Notes under the pieces: model-generated
The model's database searches: none
What the model was told of the DNA's origin: nothing
Seen by the model: only the letters and a program-made list of their open reading frames with translations
Assembly: GCF_004345675.1 (NCBI RefSeq)
Contig: NZ_SLWU01000009.1
Coordinates: forward strand, 1 to 64,000
DNA: 64,000 nt
Source of the DNA: Caldanaerobacter subterraneus
Lineage (GTDB): Bacteria; Bacillota; Thermoanaerobacteria; Thermoanaerobacterales; Thermoanaerobacteraceae
Direction of reading: 5' to 3'
Shown here: positions 37,475 through 45,900 of the stretch, one piece after another
Layout: each line of letters begins with the position of its first letter
Position numbering within the stretch: the stretch's first letter is position 1
Translations under genes and position numbers: made by a program

Positions 37475-37503
37475 ATTATACATGCCTTATAGCCTGTTGT
37501 CAA
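37475..37503 (-). promoter_or_regulatory. Promoter of the YheO-like regulator
   Basis: Minus strand -35 TTGACA (37498-37503), 17-base spacer, -10 TATAAT (37475-37480). A palindrome CACTATC (37505-37511)/GATAGTG (37520-37526) abuts the -35 and could be an operator. Confidence 0.88.
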
Positions 37504-37575
37504 GCACTATCTCTTTAGCGATAGTGTCAAGATGCGGTACATCTTTTAACACCTTCCCTATAATTTAATTACCTT

Positions 37576-37647
37576 GCACTTATTCTGAAGCCTCCTTTTT
37601 AGATTGTTTTTTCCACTTCTATTATAGCAAGCATTCAGAATAAGTGC
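37576..37647. repeat. 14-bp inverted repeat in the 37401-37767 intergenic region
   Basis: GCACTTATTCTGAA (37576-37589) pairs perfectly with TTCAGAATAAGTGC (37634-37647) around a 44-base loop, followed on the plus side by TCTCTTTTTT. The rest of this 367-base gap holds the regulator promoter, a terminator and no recognised gene. It may be a remnant small mobile element. Confidence 0.7.
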
Positions 37648-37702
37648 TCTCTTTTTTATAGATTTCTTTTTCCCCATCCAAACATTTATTATTAGAACCA
37701 AT

Positions 37703-37745
37703 ATAAAAAAGGGAGCAAAAACTAAACATTTCTTTGCTCCCTTTT
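37703..37745 (-). terminator. Terminator of the electron-transfer locus
   Basis: AAAAGGGAGCAAA (37707-37719) pairs with TTTGCTCCCTTTT (37733-37745). On the minus strand the stem is followed by further T. Confidence 0.88.
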
Positions 37746-37767
37746 ATTTCATAATTCATTTTTTAAA

Positions 37768-38184
37768 TTATTTTGCACTTTTTAAAGCCTCTGCAGCTAA
37801 CTCTTTGAAAGTCTCTGATGTATGCGTGGCACCACTAACAGTGTCTACTTTCTCAGGATCCTGCTTTTCAATCAACTGTTGTTCTAACTTCTCATAAGCT
37901 TCTTTCGGAGTGATATTTACTTTTGCCTTCATATTCTCTGCATATTGTTGGTCATCTCTCTTTAGCTGGCCATCTTTGTTTACTTCATTATAGGTTACTG
38001 ATACTATTTTGCCATCTTTTACAGTTATCTCTATTTGCCCTTTCCAGCCATGCTCGTCAAAGTTGGGTTGCTCTGCTTTATAAGTACCATCTTTGTAAGT
38101 ACCGCTTGCTGTTTTTGAAGAACAGCCACCCATTACAAACAAACCAAACACCCCTACCAGCATAAGAGCCAAAATTATTCTCAT
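37768..38184 (-). CDS. FMN-binding-domain lipoprotein (PplA-like)
   Basis: 138 residues. A lipoprotein signal ends VMGGC (lipobox Cys20 or so). The FMN-binding domain follows: DGTYKAE, DEHGWKGQIEITVKDGKIVSV as separate elements, and SGATHTSETF, where the Thr is the covalent flavinylation site. Listeria PplA, which carries electrons out of the cell, has two such domains; this has one. The ApbE gene in the same locus would attach the FMN. SD AAAGGAGAGG. Last gene of the locus, before a strong terminator. Confidence 0.87.
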   Translation of the reverse strand: MRIILALMLVGVFGLFVMGGCSSKTASGTYKDGTYKAEQPNFDEHGWKGQIEITVKDGKIVSVTYNEVNKDGQLKRDDQQYAENMKAKVNITPKEAYEKLEQQLIEKQDPEKVDTVSGATHTSETFKELAAEALKSAK

Positions 38185-38268
38185 AAAATTATACCTCTCC
38201 TTTAATGTAAATCTTTATGCAAGAATATTATATATTATTTATGTTAAAATAACATCAATATGTAGTGA

Positions 38269-39228
38269 TTAGAAAACGTATACTTTCCAAAAACCTACCA
38301 TATTCCCTTTTGTTACCAAAGCCAAAACCATCATAATTCTTGTATTTTGATATATCTTCACAGTATTAGCATTCGCTTTTACCAACTGCGGTATACTGTC
38401 ATAATATTTACGAGCAATATTTACAGAGTGCACTGCTAATGGAATTGTTAGAAAAGATAATAACCACAGTAGATTTTTAGTAATGACAGTTATCACAACG
38501 AAAGAAAGATATGCTGCTCCATAAAGGGCTGCATATACTATTACACCTTTTTGTTTGCCTATCCTCACCAATAAATTGTATTTATGACCTTTAAGGTCAG
38601 CTTCATAATCAGGATATTGATTTATCCAAAGGACATTGGTTATTAAAAAACCTATCGGCAAGGAAATCAGTAAAACATCCATACTTATGTGATGAGTCAT
38701 CACCAAATACATTCTCATAACTATTAAAAGGTCCAAAAGTCACTCTTACAGCTATTTCTCCAAGTCCCCTATAGCTGAATTTAAAAGGAGGTAAACTATA
38801 AAAAACTGCCATTAAAATTCCCAATAGTCCTACAATTAGTACCAACGGTTCTCTAAAGATTACAATAGCCAGACCTATAGCACAAGCAGCAAGTATTGTT
38901 ATAATCGCAATAATTATTGTCTCTTCAACTGTAAGTTTACCATCGACTATGGTTTTTTTCCGCCACTAAAAGGAGTCCCTTTATCTGGAGTCACGAAAAT
39001 ATCTACTCCAGATTTATAATCAATGAATTCATTAACTGCATTTTTGCCAATCTCAATAAAATAAATACCTACAACAAAGACAACAAACCAGAAAAGGTCA
39101 AATTCACCCGTTTTTCCATACGCATAGGCAGTTGCAATAAACATAGGTACGGTGGAAGCTATCCATATCTTAGGGTCTGCTAATTACCAAAATCCTTTCC
39201 ATAACCTTAAAAACCGTGCTTTATCCAT
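38269..39228 (-). pseudogene. UbiA-family prenyltransferase (DmkA/MenA-like), broken
   Basis: About 310 codons of a demethylmenaquinone-type prenyltransferase. The start at 39228 has GAGGAG. Codon 15 (39184-39186) is TAA, probably from CAA. The frame then reads NAVNEFIDYKSG (first Asp motif) to FSGGKK, where a 7-A run (about 38952-38958) needs one more A to continue as TIVDGKLTVEETI. A third lesion near 38724 (extra T in CCTTTTAATAG) separates VRVTFGPF from LIVMRMYLVMTHH. The second Asp motif (NQYPDYEADLKGHKYN) is intact. Three lesions make it a clear pseudogene unless the assembly is poor. Confidence 0.9.
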
Positions 39229-39251
39229 AGAAATCTCCTCCAACAAAAGAA

Positions 39252-40289
39252 TTATTTAGTCATTAAAGTATATTCCGGATCAGTAATTTTAAAATTTCCT
39301 CTTAATCCAGAAGTGATATATACCTTTTTGTCATCTGTTACAAATATAGCTTCTACTCCTTTAAGACTCTCTGCAAGTTTTAAACCTTTATCCAAACCCA
39401 AAACAAAAATTTTTGCAAGGGCATCACCATCTATGGAAGTATCTGTTATTATTGTGACACTATATAAGTGAGTATCTGCAGGATAACCTGTAAAAGGATT
39501 TAATATATGGTGATATAACTTTCCATCTTTTTCAAAGTATCTTTCATAAACTCCTGAAGTAACAACGGCCTTTTCTGCAACCTCTACTATCCCAAGATAT
39601 TCACCTCTGGGTTTGAAAGGAGTTTGAATACCTATCCGCCAATTGCTTCCGTCAGGTTTCGTTCCAATTGTAAGAACATCACCGCCCAAATTTATAATAG
39701 CATGCTTTACTCCTTCTTTTTTTAAAACTTCTGCTACTTTATCTGCCGCATATCCTTTTGCAATACCTCCTAAGTCTATGCTCATGCCCTTATTTTTTAG
39801 CATAACAGTCATATTCTTTTCATCCAAAATTATATCCTTATAATTTACAAGAGGAAGTTTAGCTTTTATTTCTTCAGGTGAAGGGATTCTGGCCTTATCA
39901 GTACCTATATTCCAAAGATTCACTATAGGACCTACAGTAATATCAAAATAGCCTTTTTCAACTTCAGAAAAATGAACTGCCTTTTTTATAACATAAAAAG
40001 TATCAGGAGAAACTTTTACCGGTTTAACGCCTGCATTTTTATTAATTTCACTTACTTCGCTATTTTCTATAGTAACACTCATCTTCTCCTCTATATCCTT
40101 TATAGCTTTAAATCCATCATCTAATACTTTCTTTGGAACTTTGTCGTATATAGTTATTGTGCAATAAGTATCCAGTGCAAATTGGGTATCGGATATGGGC
40201 TGTAAGTTTTTACTTGAACATCCAGAAAGTACTCCCATAGTAGTAAATATTAGAAAAAAAATTGGGAAAAAGACCATATATTTTTTCAT
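39252..40289 (-). CDS. apbE: ApbE-family FMN:protein transferase, lipoprotein (FmnB-like)
   Basis: 345 residues. Transfers FMN from FAD to a Thr of target proteins on the outer side of the membrane. A lipoprotein signal ends LSGC. The ApbE core has FALDTYCTITIYD, FDITVGPIVNLW, SIDLGGIAKGYAADK and AIINLGGDVLTIG, then HHILNPFTGYPAD and DTSIDGDALAK, the metal-binding motifs. All look intact. The likely substrate is the FMN-binding lipoprotein 1 kb downstream; in Listeria this pairing is FmnB-PplA. It lies between the two broken quinone-synthesis genes. Confidence 0.94.
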   Translation of the reverse strand: MKKYMVFFPIFFLIFTTMGVLSGCSSKNLQPISDTQFALDTYCTITIYDKVPKKVLDDGFKAIKDIEEKMSVTIENSEVSEINKNAGVKPVKVSPDTFYVIKKAVHFSEVEKGYFDITVGPIVNLWNIGTDKARIPSPEEIKAKLPLVNYKDIILDEKNMTVMLKNKGMSIDLGGIAKGYAADKVAEVLKKEGVKHAIINLGGDVLTIGTKPDGSNWRIGIQTPFKPRGEYLGIVEVAEKAVVTSGVYERYFEKDGKLYHHILNPFTGYPADTHLYSVTIITDTSIDGDALAKIFVLGLDKGLKLAESLKGVEAIFVTDDKKVYITSGLRGNFKITDPEYTLMTK

Positions 40290-40376
40290 ACAGTAATCCC
40301 CTCCGAAAATAAAGGCTTCGCTTGTTTTCTAATAATTCCTATGCAAAAGCTTGTTTGCAACTTCACTTGAAATTAT

Positions 40377-41210
40377 TTAGGTAGAGAATCTTTCTTCAGG
40401 AGAGCTATTTTATCAAAAGCTTTTTTAGGATATTTTTCTGCCAGCATTTTTGACTGTTCTATTCCATCATTTTGCTGAACAAATTCAACTAATACATCTT
40501 ATATCTTCATCACCATAACTTTTTTCTTTAGCAGCTCTATCATCTTTTCATCTCTATTTTTCTAAAATATCGTCTATAATTTGAAAAACCATCCCAATAT
40601 TATAACCTATACTCCCCAATACTTTGGACAACTCTTCTCCACACCTGCTTTCATAAGCCCCCACATAAAAACTTAAAGCAAAAAGAGCAGCGGTTTTTGC
40701 AGCTATCCGTTTCAAATAGTCATTTATTGTAATATTTATATCGTATCGGCTTTCAAATTGCGTAATCTCCCTTTTGTTGCATATCCTTGAAACTACTTTA
40801 GATACCTTTTTTAAATTAACAATAGCGATATTATCTGATAAAAGCAGAAAACTTTGAGAGAAGAGAAAATCTCCAATAAATACTGCATAATCTTTGCCAT
40901 ACTCGGCTTGAATAGTGGGTTTACTGCGTTTTATTAAAGCATTGTCAATTATACCATCATGTACCAAAGTTGCCATGTGAAGCATCTTAACGGCAGCAGC
41001 TAAAGGCAATATCTTCTTCTTATCATATTTTCCAAATTTCGCCGCCAAAATCACAAAAGCAGGCCTTAGCATTTTGCCGCTATTGTAGATCATGTCTAAT
41101 AATATATCTCTGATTAATTTATTAGAATTTTTTATACGCCTCTCCATTATTTTTACAACTTCTGTAAGTTTGTTTTTTATTTCTAAATTTTTATCCCAAA
41201 ATTTATCCAT
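40377..41210 (-). pseudogene. Polyprenyl diphosphate synthase (DmkB/HepT-like), decayed
   Basis: The frame from 41210 gives 218 residues (SGKMLRPAFVIL, the first aspartate region, EYGKDYAVFIGDFLFSQ, YNIGMVFQIIDDILEK), then a stop, where the family continues another 100 residues. The first Asp-rich motif reads HDGIID instead of DDxxD. Downstream, the family C-terminus (FVQQNDGIEQSKMLAEKYPKKA) is still readable in another register, ending at 40377, so there is an internal deletion plus frame damage. Relatives supply the prenyl tail of a quinone. A partial, inactive product is likely. Confidence 0.85.
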
Positions 41211-41223
41211 CTAATTACCTTTA

Positions 41224-41778
41224 TCAATAGAAATTTAATCCTTTTAATTTACTCCAATGTTTTAAAACAAATTTTGCAGATAATCCCACAAAAACACCCG
41301 TTCCTATTCCAGCTATCATTAGCACAGGAAGATATATCATTATTTTAATGTTTTGTACTATCAAAGAGGCCACTAACATTTGCCCAATGTTGTGAAATAC
41401 AGCCCCCACAACACTTACTCCCACTTCACTTATATTACTCTTGCCTATACTTTTGACAAAATGCATAGCAAAAAGGCTTAGTAAACCTCCTCCTATACTA
41501 TAAAAAAGAGTAGAAGGCGAGGAAGCAAAAAAAGTAGCTAATAGTATTCTTACAATAAGCACAACAAATGTATCAAAAAGACCAAATAAATACAAAGATA
41601 CAATAGTAATTATATTAGCAAGTCCTAATTTAGCGCCGGGAGCAATAAAAGGAACAGGTAACATTCCTTCTATAATGTATAAAATCAAAGAATTAGCAAC
41701 TAATATAGCCAAAAAAACCATTTTCTTAGTCTTTGACATGGCAGTATGTTCAATAGGTAACTTGGTCGACCTCGACAT
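41224..41778 (-). CDS. EetB-like membrane protein (Gx transporter / Hpre_diP_synt_I family)
   Basis: 184 residues, about five hydrophobic helices, with the family start KTKKMVFLAILVANSLILYIIE split around the first helix and PFIAPGAKLGLANIITIV as its signature. Formerly annotated heptaprenyl diphosphate synthase component I; in Listeria the homologue EetB belongs to the extracellular electron transfer locus. The ATG at 41778 has GGGGGTT, but family alignment suggests 41739; the first 13 residues overlap the EetA remnant. It is 13 bases upstream of the polyprenyl synthase remnant. Confidence 0.82.
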   Translation of the reverse strand: MSRSTKLPIEHTAMSKTKKMVFLAILVANSLILYIIEGMLPVPFIAPGAKLGLANIITIVSLYLFGLFDTFVVLIVRILLATFFASSPSTLFYSIGGGLLSLFAMHFVKSIGKSNISEVGVSVVGAVFHNIGQMLVASLIVQNIKIMIYLPVLMIAGIGTGVFVGLSAKFVLKHWSKLKGLNFY

Positions 41779-41938
41779 TTTTAACCCCCTGTATCTCTAC
41801 AACTATCCTAAAGGGAAGACATATTATGCTTTGCCCTGGCTTATCAATAAATCCTTCTTTCATACAGATTTTATCTGGACATTCAGACAGAGAAAACCGC
41901 CACAAAAAGAAAGATATATTCTTCTTCACGCAAATCTG
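41750..41938 (-). pseudogene. EetA-like NusG-domain-II protein, 3' remnant
   Basis: Only the C-terminal part can be read: SECPDKICMKEGFI, then DKPGQSIICLPFRIVVEIQG, ending VDQVTY-stop at 41750. CPDKxC and CLP are signatures of the NusG domain II (EetA) family. Upstream there is a stop (41939-41941) and no start; the N-terminal membrane helix is missing. EetA normally precedes EetB, as here. The loss lies toward the IS110 element, suggesting truncation by rearrangement. Confidence 0.8.
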
Positions 41939-41990
41939 TTAATTAGGATTTTTTAAGACAACACCTGTAACTCGTATAATATGATTTGGA

Positions 41991-42024
41991 AATTATCAAG
42001 AAGTTTTTTTACTTCTTGATAATT
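41991..42024. repeat. 14-bp perfect hairpin at the IS110 left flank
   Basis: AATTATCAAGAAGT (41991-42004), six-T loop, ACTTCTTGATAATT (42011-42024). It lies between the EetA remnant and the GC-rich element leader. It may be a terminator or the target site of the element. Confidence 0.7.
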
Positions 42025-42054
42025 GAGCGTGCCTTTGCGAAAATTAATTTAGGT

Positions 42055-42300
42055 TGGTCTGGGGTCACTCTTAACACCCTCTGTAGCTTTTCAAATACAG
42101 CCTACTCAAGTAAGAGTGAGACCCCTGCGGTGCAGTACTAGTTTCTCACTCGTGAGCTGAGCCAGCAGGCATTCCGGCCCCTAGATTCAGCAGGCTAGGG
42201 GTGCACCCCCGGTTGCCCTGTCAAGCTCTTATCGCCCGCGAGGCTGTTAGGTACCGCACCCGCAGGGCACGCCCCTAATCCTGGCCAACCAAAGGAGGGA
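42055..42300 (+). ncRNA. Structured GC-rich IS110 leader, candidate bridge RNA
   Basis: The roughly 250 bases before the transposase are much richer in GC than the surroundings and form several stems: GGGGTC+ACTCTTA (42061-42073) with TAAGAGT+GACCCC (42111-42125), CTGTA/TACAG inside it, CCCCTAG (42178-42184) with CTAGGGG (42195-42201), GGGGTGCACCCC (42198-42209), and GCCCTG (42215-42220) with CAGGGC (42263-42268). IS110-group elements carry a bridge RNA in this position. The exact ends and guide loops were not determined. Confidence 0.6.
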
Positions 42301-42306
42301 TATCTG

Positions 42307-43504
42307 GTGGCTCAGGTTATCTTTGCAGGCATCGATGTCAGTGCCTCTAAGCTGGATCTCGTATGCATCGATGAAAATGGTAAGCAGCTTTCTCCTTCTA
42401 CGTCTTTCTCCAATAATGCGGAGGGCGCAAATGCGCTGGTGGATGCTTTAGTTTCACTAGCAACTAAATCCAATGTCTCGCAACTTAATCTTGGATTAGA
42501 AGCTACTTCTATCTTCAGTATTCCACTTAGAGATTTCCTTTTGGATGCACCTCAGTTAAAGCCTTATTCGGTCCAGGTGTATGAAATTAATCCTTCTCTT
42601 GTATCCGGGTTTAAAAAAGCTTTCGGCTCAAGACTCCCTAAAACTGATGCCTTAGATGCCTATATAATTGCTGAGAGGCTTCGCTTTGGACATCTTACTC
42701 CATACAGCCGTGAAGTTTCTGTTACTGCACCTTTGCGTCAGCTTACAAGGCTTAGATTACATCTTGTCGAACTCCTTGTTGATGAGAAAAATTGAGCTTT
42801 GAATTTGCTCTTTTTGAAATTCTCTAATTACAAACAGGATAATCCCTTTACCAACGTCTTTGGCAGAGCGTCCATTGAAGTCCTGAAAGAATTTACCCCT
42901 GATGAAATAGCTCAGATATCCATAGAAGAACTTGCAGAATTTATTCAGTCTCACGGAAAAAACAGATTCACTAATCCTGAAGAAATCGCCAGTGCCTTAA
43001 AGCAAGCCGCAAACCGTGCTTACCGCCTAAACTCTAAAATGAAACAGGTCTGTGCAAAGCTTTTCTTTAACTCTTCAAAGCATTGAGCATCTCAAAAGGC
43101 AGATTAAAAGCCTTGATAAGGTTATTTCCAGAGAGCTTAAAGCTATCCCTCAAACACTTACTACAGTTAAGGGTTTAGGCGATGTGTCGGCTGCAGGAAT
43201 AATCGCTGAAATAGGCGATATTAAGCGTTTTAAAAACGAAGCTTCTCTTGCTCAGTATGCTGGCCTCACCTGGACCCGTTATCAGTCGGGCGACTTTGAC
43301 GCTGAAGAGCGTCGTCTGACAAAAAGCGGGAACAAATACCTCCGCTATTACTTGGTCATGGCCGCAAACTCGTTGCGGGTGCACAACGAGGAATACAAGG
43401 CCTATTATCAGACCAAGTATCAGGAGGTTCAAAAGCACCAGCATAAGAGAGCGCTGGTATTGACTGCCCGCAAACTTGTTAGGCTGGTTTTTGCACTGCT
43501 TTAA
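42307..43504 (+). pseudogene. IS110-family DEDD transposase, broken
   Basis: The GTG start at 42307 follows AAAGGAGGG. Residues 1-162 hold the RuvC-like DEDD domain (FAGIDVSASKLDLV, LGLEAT, PKTDALDAYIIAERL). A TGA at 42793-42795 interrupts it (probably from CGA), and the same frame continues ALNLLFLKFSNYKQ to 43086. A frameshift near 43070 then moves to the frame reading FSLTLQSIEHLKRQ, with the C-terminal Transposase_20 domain (TVKGLGDVSAAGIIAEIGD, YAGLTWTRYQSG, KSGNKYLRYYL). The full reading would be about 400 residues, normal for the family. Confidence 0.92.
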
Positions 43505-43575
43505 AAGGCCAAATCTACAAAGGGGCGGTGAAGAGTTAATTTTGTCTTTTAAAACCTATTGATTGCTACTCTTTA

Positions 43576-43602
43576 AGCCAATTTTTACCATATTAATTGG
43601 CT
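43576..43602. repeat. Short inverted repeat in the 43505-43789 gap
   Basis: AGCCAATT (43576-43583) with AATTGGCT (43595-43602). The rest of this gap is AT-rich and includes the right end of the IS110 element and the 3' end of rsfS; no gene seen. Confidence 0.6.
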
Positions 43603-43789
43603 AAGGGTATTATTGTCTTTTTTTGCTTTGATAATTTTATTTTCCAATTTTAAGGTATTGACATATTACCGTGAGTCTTACTTAATTTAAGGCTTTGTCT
43701 TATTAGTTTTTTATATGACTTGCGCATATTTTATCGCTCTTAAAATCCTGTCTGTATATTGGCATTACTTTCCTAAAAATATGTTAATC

Positions 43790-44140
43790 CTACGATAATT
43801 TTATACTAAGCTCTTTAGCATCGGCCCACAATCTCTCAAGGCTGTAAAATTCTCTTGCTTCCTGCTGAAAAATGTGAACTACTACGTCCTCATAGTCCAT
43901 CAAAATCCACTCAGAGGCAAAGTCTTTCTCCACATGGTCCACAAATATACCTTCTTCTCCTAATTTTTTCTCCACCTCATCCGCCAACGCCTGTACATGA
44001 GTGCTAGATGTACCAGTAGCTATTATGAAATAATCTGCAATGGTAGTAAGTTCGCCAATGTACAAAATTTTCACATCAAAGGCCTTTTTTTCATCTAAAA
44101 CACTGCAAATTTTATAAACCTTCTCTTTTGCCTCTATCAC
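43790..44140 (-). CDS. rsfS: Ribosome silencing factor RsfS (YqeL)
   Basis: 116 residues. Binds L14 and blocks subunit joining during starvation. Family motifs: FDVKILYIGELTTIADYFIIATG split at IADYFII, THVQALADEVEKKL, and EWILMDYEDVVVHIF. SD GGGGTGA overlaps the end of the LCP gene 4 bases upstream. Last gene of nadD-yqeK-LCP-rsfS, the conserved Firmicutes order. Confidence 0.95.
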   Translation of the reverse strand: MIEAKEKVYKICSVLDEKKAFDVKILYIGELTTIADYFIIATGTSSTHVQALADEVEKKLGEEGIFVDHVEKDFASEWILMDYEDVVVHIFQQEAREFYSLERLWADAKELSIKLS

Positions 44141-44144
44141 TAAA

Positions 44145-45320
44145 TCACCCCTCTAAGCTTACATTTTTCCCTAAAATTATGGTTATATCAGCATCGCTTT
44201 TTTTCTGGTAGTCCTCTACTATCACAGCATTTTTAAGAAGCTTCTTGAGCTCATTTGCAACCTTTTTATTCTCACTTCTTAAAATTATCTGAGTAGTATC
44301 ATAAGAAGCTCCATTCACATTTCCCACGCGAACCACATCAAAGCCCTGCTGTTTTAAAATTTCCGCCACTTTCCCTGCAGCTCCAGGAATGCCACACCCA
44401 TTTAATACTTCTATTTTAACAGACTGATTTAATTCCCCTTTTTGTAAATCTGACATGAATTTTTTTATCTCCTCTGAATCTACAACATAGTAAGCTATGC
44501 CATTTATATATTCAGGGTTTCCAGGCAGTGTAGCAGTAATTATGTCATTTTTACTAACTTTTGCAGCGTACTCGGCGTATTTGACCATCAGAGAAGGAGG
44601 GATATTAGTCTCCACATATTGATTGACCGTCTTTAAGAGCTGAGGCAATTTCAAAAGAATAGAAGGGCTTTTAATTTTGTCTAAAGCCGCCAACAAAAAT
44701 TCCCTCTGGACCTTTACCCTCTCTAAATCCTGCTCAGCATAACCATGTCTAAACCTCACCAACTGCAAAGCCTTTTCTCCATTCAAATGCTGCCACCCTT
44801 TTTTCAGGTGAATATGCAAATTCCCTGCATAATCGTCATAATTCATGTCCATAGGAACGTTCATCTCCACGCCACCTATAGCATCCACAAGCTTTTCAAA
44901 ACCTTCATAGTCAATTTTCACATAGTAGCTAATGTCTTCTCCAGTAAGCTGTGATACTACTTCCATGGCAAGTTTAGGTCCGCCAATTGGATAGGCTACG
45001 TTTATTTTTTGAACCCCATGGCCGGGAATTGTGACCATGGTATCTCTCGGAATGGACAAAATATACCCCTTTTGCGTATTGACATTGTAGGAAATGACCA
45101 TCATAGTATCTGACCTATGAGGGTCATCAGGAGAAGTCTCGTCAATCCCCAAAATTAGCACTTTTATCTCCTCAAGGTTCTTTTTATCCTCCTTAGTTGG
45201 AAGGTTCATCAAGCTCGCATCAGAGGGATTTAAAGACTTCAAATATATATATGCTCCAGTCCCCAAGCCGAGTACCAAAAGTCCCAAAAATAGAGCGAAA
45301 ATTTTAAAAAATCTCCTCAC
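44145..45320 (-). CDS. LytR-CpsA-Psr (LCP) family protein with LytR_C domain
   Basis: 391 residues. LCP enzymes attach anionic polymers from lipid carriers to peptidoglycan outside the cell. One N-terminal membrane helix (about 6-27) precedes the LCP domain (ILGIDETSPDDPHRSDTMMV, SIPRDTMVTIPG, GGVEMNVPMDM, RFRHGYAEQDLERVKVQREFL as separate blocks), with the catalytic Arg/Asp residues present. The C-terminal 90 residues are a LytR_C domain. Start GTG with AGAGGAG; it overlaps yqeK by 17 bases. Confidence 0.92.
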   Translation of the reverse strand: MRRFFKIFALFLGLLVLGLGTGAYIYLKSLNPSDASLMNLPTKEDKKNLEEIKVLILGIDETSPDDPHRSDTMMVISYNVNTQKGYILSIPRDTMVTIPGHGVQKINVAYPIGGPKLAMEVVSQLTGEDISYYVKIDYEGFEKLVDAIGGVEMNVPMDMNYDDYAGNLHIHLKKGWQHLNGEKALQLVRFRHGYAEQDLERVKVQREFLLAALDKIKSPSILLKLPQLLKTVNQYVETNIPPSLMVKYAEYAAKVSKNDIITATLPGNPEYINGIAYYVVDSEEIKKFMSDLQKGELNQSVKIEVLNGCGIPGAAGKVAEILKQQGFDVVRVGNVNGASYDTTQIILRSENKKVANELKKLLKNAVIVEDYQKKSDADITIILGKNVSLEG

Positions 45321-45900
45321 GTTTCTCCTCTCCCAATTTTAAAAGAATGTCGTTTCTTCCGCTCACAGTTTTCTCATAAAGTATCATATTTCTCTTTATC
45401 ACATAGCATATAGTGCTGTCATAAGCTCTTAAAACAGCTAAATCTAAATCCTTCCAAGAAAGTTCCCTTAATTCCTCCACCCCTTCAAAATCCCTATTTG
45501 GCTCTATATAGTCTGCTAAAAATATAATCTTGTCTAAAAGAGACATGTTAACATCTCCTGTAGTGTGAAGAGCAATCGCTCTTTTTATCTCCTCATCTGT
45601 TACTCCAAACAATTCTTGAGCCAGATAAGCCCCAACAGGTCCGTGCAACAAAAAAGGCACTTTAAGAAGAACCTCATCTACGCGAACTCCGTACTTGTGA
45701 GCCATCTTTACAAGCTCTTCATCAGAAAAGCCCTTTGCACAGTCATGCAGAAGCCCTGCCACCCTAGCTTTTTCAACATCCTCTCCGTATTTCTCAGCAA
45801 GCTTTACAGCTGTTTCCATAACCCCAACAGAATGGATGTACCTTTCTTTATCCAGCATTTCTTTTAGTTTTTCTTTCATCCATTCAATGTCATGCCTCAT
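45304..45900 (-). CDS. yqeK: HD-domain Ap4A hydrolase YqeK
   Basis: 198 residues. Symmetrical bis(5'-nucleosyl)-tetraphosphatase with an HD metal site: [56 protein letters not shown] in short motifs. It controls Ap4A levels. The start overlaps the nadD stop by 4 bp. Confidence 0.93.

Larger units (their letters stand above)
42055..43530 (+). mobile_element. IS110-family insertion sequence, decayed
   Basis: It has the layout of an IS110-group element: structured noncoding left end, one DEDD recombinase, short right end, no terminal inverted repeats. The transposase is broken twice, so it is not self-mobile. Limits are estimated from the composition change on the left and the end of the transposase on the right. 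It sits at the truncated upstream end of the electron-transfer locus. Confidence 0.7.

Noticed and set aside
38952-38958. A-run in the UbiA gene as phase-variable or slippage site
   Set aside because: Two further lesions, including an early stop, would still kill the gene.
42793-42795. TGA in the IS110 transposase as selenocysteine or programmed readthrough
   Set aside because: The position aligns with an ordinary residue (probably Arg), no recoding hairpin was seen and a second frameshift is present, so decay is simpler.
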